A stretch of DNA of 25,371 nucleotides from Plantago elongata (taxonomy: Eukaryota; Streptophyta; Magnoliopsida; Lamiales; Plantaginaceae), in the NCBI GenBank assembly GCA_036897095.1, contig JAYMSP010002242.1, forward strand, positions 1 to 25,371. Reading direction: 5' to 3'. Each line of letters opens with the position of its first letter. The first letter of the stretch is position 1. The position numbers were made by a program, and so were the translations under genes. A model generated the notes under the pieces. That model saw only the letters and a program-made list of their open reading frames with translations. It searched no databases and was not told the origin of the DNA. Positions 21,715 through 25,371 of this stretch are shown here, in pieces.

Positions 21715-22988
21715 TTCAATTTATTCGTCATAGTTTAGGTATTTGTGGCGCTCATCTTCAACTATCATGTTGTGGAGTGTTATGCAACAATCCATAATCT
21801 TTTTGAGAATGACTTTGTTGTGCGCAAGTGCCGGATTTCGCATAATTGCAAACCGTGCTTGCATAAATCTGAAAGCACGTTCGACATCTTTGCGGCAGGA
21901 CTATTGAAGCTCGGAGAACTTGCATTGTTTGTGAGTTACTGGATTCGGGATGGCAGGAACAAACGTAACCCAAGGTGGGTAGATCACATCAGTTAGATAG
22001 TAAGTCATGTTCTATTGATGGCCATTGACCTCAAAGTTAACCTGATGTGCCTTTCCATTAAGGAGATCGTCGAACACTAGTGAACGTTGCACGATTGATA
22101 AGTCATTGTATTTTCCGGAACCCCAAAGAATGAATGACATATCCAAGTATCTTTAGATGCTACTGCTTCTAACACAAGAGTAGGCTTTTTTACTTCTGCC
22201 TTGGAACTTACCGTGCCACGCTTTCGGACAATTCTTCCATGTCCAGTGCATACAGTCGATACTCCCAACCTTGCCCACAAATCCTCGTGCACCGTTGATT
22301 GCTAACAACCTTCGCAAATCTTCCTCATTGGCTCTGCGCATGTATGTTGGACCAAACTCAGCACAACGACGTCACAAAAACGATTTAGACACTCGAGAGC
22401 CGTGCTTTCACTGAACCGACAATACTCATCAACCGAGTCGACAGATGCCCCATAAGCTAGCATGTGAATTACGGCGGTACATTTTTGTAGTGTAGTTAAC
22501 CCTGGCCGACCAGTAGCATCTGGTCCGTATACAAAGTAATCATCTTGACGTAACACACCTCCAACCACCTGTTCAAACAACGGTCTCTCCATTCTGAATC
22601 TCCGTCGAAAATACTTTGCATATGTTGGACGAACACCGAAGTAGTCTCGCTCCAAGCCCACAGCACGCGTTTCTCGCTCTCTGTCAATGTGAGCACGTGT
22701 GTAGCCGCTACGTCGTGACTTGAATTCTTGTTGTTGTTGGTAGTGTTGGATCACATTTGGCATGTTCTGCATTATCATGTTTTGCATTTGTACGGAAGGA
22801 TTGGATGTAAAAGAGCCATCGAGAAGTTCATCAGATGACAAACTGTTCTCAGATGAAGTACTGTTTTCTGATACTGGGTTGAACATGATTAATACATAGG
22901 AAGAAGGAATGAGGGTGTTGTGTCTACAAATGAGTTCCATGATTGCATTATATTGACAATTTGCTGGAGATAAAAATGTTCCATTCAT
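21715..22988 (-). pseudogene. PIF/Harbinger DDE transposase (DDE_Tnp_4, ALP1-like), frameshifted
   Basis: The first open piece (22988-22302, 228 codons) carries the N-terminal part: a Q-rich segment, RDYFGVRPTYAKYFRRRFRM, VYGPDATGRPGLTTLQKCTA, and ASVDSVDEYCRFSESTALEC. After a frameshift near 22350 it continues FGPTYMRRANEEDLRRLL ... GSIDCMHWTWKNCPKAWHG, with the first catalytic Asp in IDCMHW. A second shift in an A-run near 22185-22190 leads to PTLVLEAVASKDTWICHSFFG. A third near 22115 gives NDLSIVQRSLVFDDLLNGKA, with the second Asp. An in-frame TAG interrupts NGHQ-NMTYYLTDVIYPPW, with the third Asp. The end, DVERAFRFMQARFAIMRNPA ... MDCCITLHNMIVEDE, is typical of the family. Three frameshifts and a stop mean no full transposase, although all three catalytic Asp codons survive. 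An alternative start is the ATG before FNPVSEN. Confidence 0.9.
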
Positions 22989-23160
22989 TAGTCATAGCCG
23001 AGTCACTTCAACATTGGATTCCCGACAAAATTAAATATAAAGATAAGATCTTACAAGATTCCCGACAAAGTAAAGTGGCAGATAAGATGCTTCACGAGAT
23101 GCCTGACAAATTCAAATTCAAATCCAAATTCAAATTCACACTGATTTTATTACAAACAAG

Positions 23161-23284
23161 CCACACTTCGGAAAGTAAAATACAAACTAGCCACACTTCG
23201 GAAAGTAAAATACAAACAGGCCACACTGCAAGGTAAAAAAAACAAACTCGCCACACTACAGAAGGAAAAGTAAAAATAAACAAG
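23161..23284. repeat. Tandem repeat of about 30 bp, four units, between the Harbinger genes
   Basis: Units begin at 23161, 23191, 23221 and 23251, each opening CCACACT..., with a fifth partial CCACATTCCG at 23285. The first two differ at only one or two positions (CCACACTTCGGAAAGTAAAA); the later ones are diverged. A hexamer-like TTCAAA tract lies just upstream (about 23110-23137). Confidence 0.85.
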
Positions 23285-23305
23285 CCACATTCCGATCCTT
23301 CGCCA

Positions 23306-24454
23306 TTAGTCCGATCCAAATAGCTCTTTACCTAGTGCTTCTAAGTGTGCTTTGACCTCGTTGGGCAAGTTGTTGTAGTTTCCAACAAGTGCCAAGTACG
23401 TGTCCATCATCTTGGCCTTTGACTTACGCTCCTCCTTCTCGCAAGCAAGCTCCAACTTTTGTTTTTCCACTTCAAGGAATTTGGGATAATTCTCATTAAA
23501 GTTAGTAATTTCCTCGCCCATGATATCCATTGATGAGTTACCGGAACTGACATTCTTAGCCAACTTCTTGGCCTTGTTACGACAATAGGCCGTTTGATAC
23601 TTGTCGCACTTTCATAACCCCGGTTTCGCTTACTTCCACTACTGCCACCTGCTGATTCCATTGGTTGATCACCTATATCAACATCGTCACCCTCAAACTC
23701 ATCCTCCCCAGGTGGTACCCACTTCTTCTTGGTTTCCTCCAAGTTCATCTTGAGTTCCCACTCTGGGTATGATTTCACGGCATCCCACTATTTGAACGTT
23801 GTAAATGAGGTGTGGTGCTTTGATTTCTCTCAGTATATTTCTTGGGCAGTGTCTCTCACATCGGACTCATTGTATACACTCCGATTGCCGACCATGAATG
23901 TAGCACGCTCCACACAAATCAACTAATGATTATGTCATCTCTTAGCCGCCCCATCTTCCACAAAGTGAATCATGAGGACGGAATTTATCCATCCCGGTCA
24001 TCATTCCTATCCTATTGATATCCTCATACTTCTCCGCAACGAGACGGAACAATTTACAGTGCTTCTAATCCGTTCAACAATAGAATTTTGACTGACCTCC
24101 ATGTAGGCTGAGATGAGAGCCAAATCCTCACTCTCGTTGTATGAGTTGTTCCGTATGATTGTTGTGTTAGTTGCCGCTCCTCTGTGGCTTTCGCTTTCCC
24201 ACGCCTCCGGATCGATTGTTTATACGGCTGCGTTTCAAGAACAACCTCCTCTTCTGGTGTTTGTGAAAACATTGGTGTTTGGAGGATGGAGATTGGTAAT
24301 TTTGAGTGTAGAGATCTTGGTAGGAGCTTTGGAACAAAGGTCGAACGTGACTCGAATGTGGTTGGAAAGCCGTGTTTTCTAAGTGAGCTTGCATGTACTC
24401 ATTGTATTTGTCAGGTTTGTTGATTTTCAACCACTGAAAATACTCCGCGTCCAT
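23306..24454 (-). pseudogene. Harbinger accessory ORF, Myb/trihelix-like DNA-binding protein with NAM-associated C-terminus, broken
   Basis: Pieces in three frames line up as one gene. 24454-24167 starts MDAEYFQWLKINKPDKYNEY. The next piece (24272-24054) has a basic RRRGKAKATEE followed by a decayed Myb/SANT-like segment. 23778-about 23600 carries YPEWELKMNLEETKKKW ... ESAGGSSGSKRNRGYE. 23563-23306 ends with a Lys/Glu-rich coiled segment (FLEVEKQKLELACEKEE) and EVKAHLEALGKELFGSD before the stop. In PIF/Harbinger elements this protein binds DNA and helps the transposase into the nucleus. Stops and frameshifts near 24270, 24160, 23780-24050 and 23600 show it is non-functional. Plant annotations often mislabel such ORFs because the C-terminal region is shared with NAM-associated proteins. 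Confidence 0.75.
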
Positions 24455-24788
24455 CTCGGTGAAAAATGAAAGTGAAAAGGATGTTTTGAGAGGAAGAGAG
24501 TTTTTTAAGTTTAGTTAAGAGAGAAAGAGAAGTTGGAGACGGGATGATCCGAAAAATATCAAGATTGGTCTCATTTTATAGATATCGAAAAAACATAGCC
24601 GTTGGTGATTTTTTTTTTTATTTCCTATTCTCGGAGATATTACTGATCTAAAACGAATACATTTCGAAAATAAAAAAAACAACCAAAATGACCAGCACAT
24701 GACAAGTGTTGGCTGTTGCCGCTCGCGGCGCCATCCAGGCGGCCGATTCGCGTAACGACGCCGGCACACGGTGCAATGGACGGCCTTA

Positions 24789-25371
24789 CAGAGTATGCTG
24801 TTGGAACTCATCTCTATATGGTAAAAGAAATTGTTCCTTGTTCTATCTAGAAATCTGCTGTAATGTCAAGTCATTTTAGCTATCGAATTCGCTGTCTTGT
24901 ATATATATATATATGCATGCGCTTTCTCTAGCTATTACAATCGGAATGGAAAATTTGCTGGAATTATCATATTATTATATGGGGATCATTTTACTGAAAC
25001 GGACGAAATGAAATGACAGTAATGTTATCCTGATTCCTGAGAACCCAAAATTTCTGCCCTCACTAATATTGTTTATCGTTTACATATTTTCCTGTCGCAA
25101 ACCACAAAAATATCAACGTGTAACTCATGAAATGATGACATTAAGTTTGTTCCACAACGATACAATAACTTGCTGCGTAAGGAATCGAGCCAACTTGCTC
25201 TGTCTCAATTCTAAGGAGCTGGATCCTTCAGCAATTCATAGTATGCATCATATAAGTCATATGCAAACGATGCAACATCAGAAGTAAGAGTGATTTAGAA
25301 ATGAATAAAATGGAAGCTGGTCGAAGTCTAGCACATGTAAACTTACAAGTCTAAGATGAACATTATACCCA
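24789..25371. other. Intergenic tail of the window
   Basis: No gene supported. It includes an (AT)n tract (24899-24914), the duplicated 85-bp segment (24960-25044), then AT-rich DNA to the end. If the duplicated segment marks a receptor gene promoter, a second LRR receptor-like copy might lie beyond 25371, but no leader or LRR sequence is visible after it here. Confidence 0.5.
24960..25044 (+). repeat. 85-bp segment duplicated at 17132-17216 (copy 2)
   Basis: About 87% identical, without gaps, to the segment upstream of the LRR pseudogene, in the same orientation. Its final 29 bases are identical. Similarity stops abruptly after ...CTGAGAAC, where copy 1 continues with TTGCAACATTG and copy 2 with CCAAAATTTC. 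It lies 175 bases after the Harbinger right end and is not part of that element. Confidence 0.85.

Larger units (their letters stand above)
21224..24788 (-). mobile_element. PIF/Harbinger DNA transposon, 3559 bp, with TTA target-site duplication
   Basis: The element spans 21227-24785 and is flanked by TTA at 21224-21226 and 24786-24788, the 3-bp target typical of PIF/Harbinger. The ends are imperfect inverted repeats: the left starts GGACATCCGCAACGGTGG and the right, reversed, GGCCGTCCATTGCACCG, both GC-rich like known family members. Inside are two minus-strand genes, a Myb/trihelix-like ORF (24454-23306) and a DDE transposase (22988-about 21715), the standard two-gene layout. Both are frameshifted, so the copy is a dead autonomous element that would need proteins from another copy to move. 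Confidence 0.9.

Noticed and set aside
25204..25290. Minus-strand open stretch reading SDVASFAYDLYDAYYELLKD followed by a stop, resembling a last exon
   Set aside because: An in-frame stop lies just upstream (near 25287) with no AG acceptor between, and no family was recognised.

Overview
The window is nuclear DNA of a flowering plant, most likely a eudicot. The genes have many short exons with GT-AG borders and AT-rich introns. The families (RAD23, ATR3/TAH18 diflavin reductase, CCT zeta, a VIN3-type VEL domain, an LRR receptor-like gene, a PIF/Harbinger transposon) fit a plant. No prokaryotic features, RNA genes or CRISPR arrays were seen.

Layout, left to right. (1) 1-137 is a fragment of the SIS domain of an arabinose-5-phosphate isomerase (SETH3/KdsD-like). 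(2) 138-514 is repeat-like DNA. (3) 515-1977 (+) holds RAD23 from just before UBA1 to the stop; the N-terminal ubiquitin-like domain is absent from the window. The two fragments share strand and compatible splice phase, so they could form an in-frame chimera. (4) 8839-2643 (-) is a complete 12-exon ATR3/TAH18-type NADPH diflavin oxidoreductase, convergent with RAD23. (5) 8840-10989 is ATR3 leader, a roughly 570-bp inverted-repeat element and AT-rich spacer. (6) 10990-16578 (+) is a complete 15-exon CCT6 gene, 535 aa, with MITE-like insertions in two introns and an exact 50-bp tandem duplication in a third. (7) 17253-18205 (+) is a decayed LRR receptor-like pseudogene without a kinase domain. 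(8) 19333-20818 (+) has a TATA box, a long leader and a short ORF ending in a VIN3-type VEL domain. (9) 21227-24785 is a 3.56-kb PIF/Harbinger element flanked by TTA target duplications, with a Myb-like ORF and a DDE transposase, both on the minus strand and both frameshifted. (10) 24789-25371 carries an 85-bp segment about 87% identical to one upstream of the LRR pseudogene.

The two intact genes are housekeeping: ATR3 feeds electrons into cytosolic Fe-S cluster assembly and CCT6 is one subunit of the cytosolic TRiC/CCT chaperonin. They have no evident operational link. The rest is gene fragments, pseudogenes and transposon debris. I found no convincing new multi-gene system. The observations most worth following are the SETH3-RAD23 junction, the VEL-only reading frame and the duplicated upstream segment.
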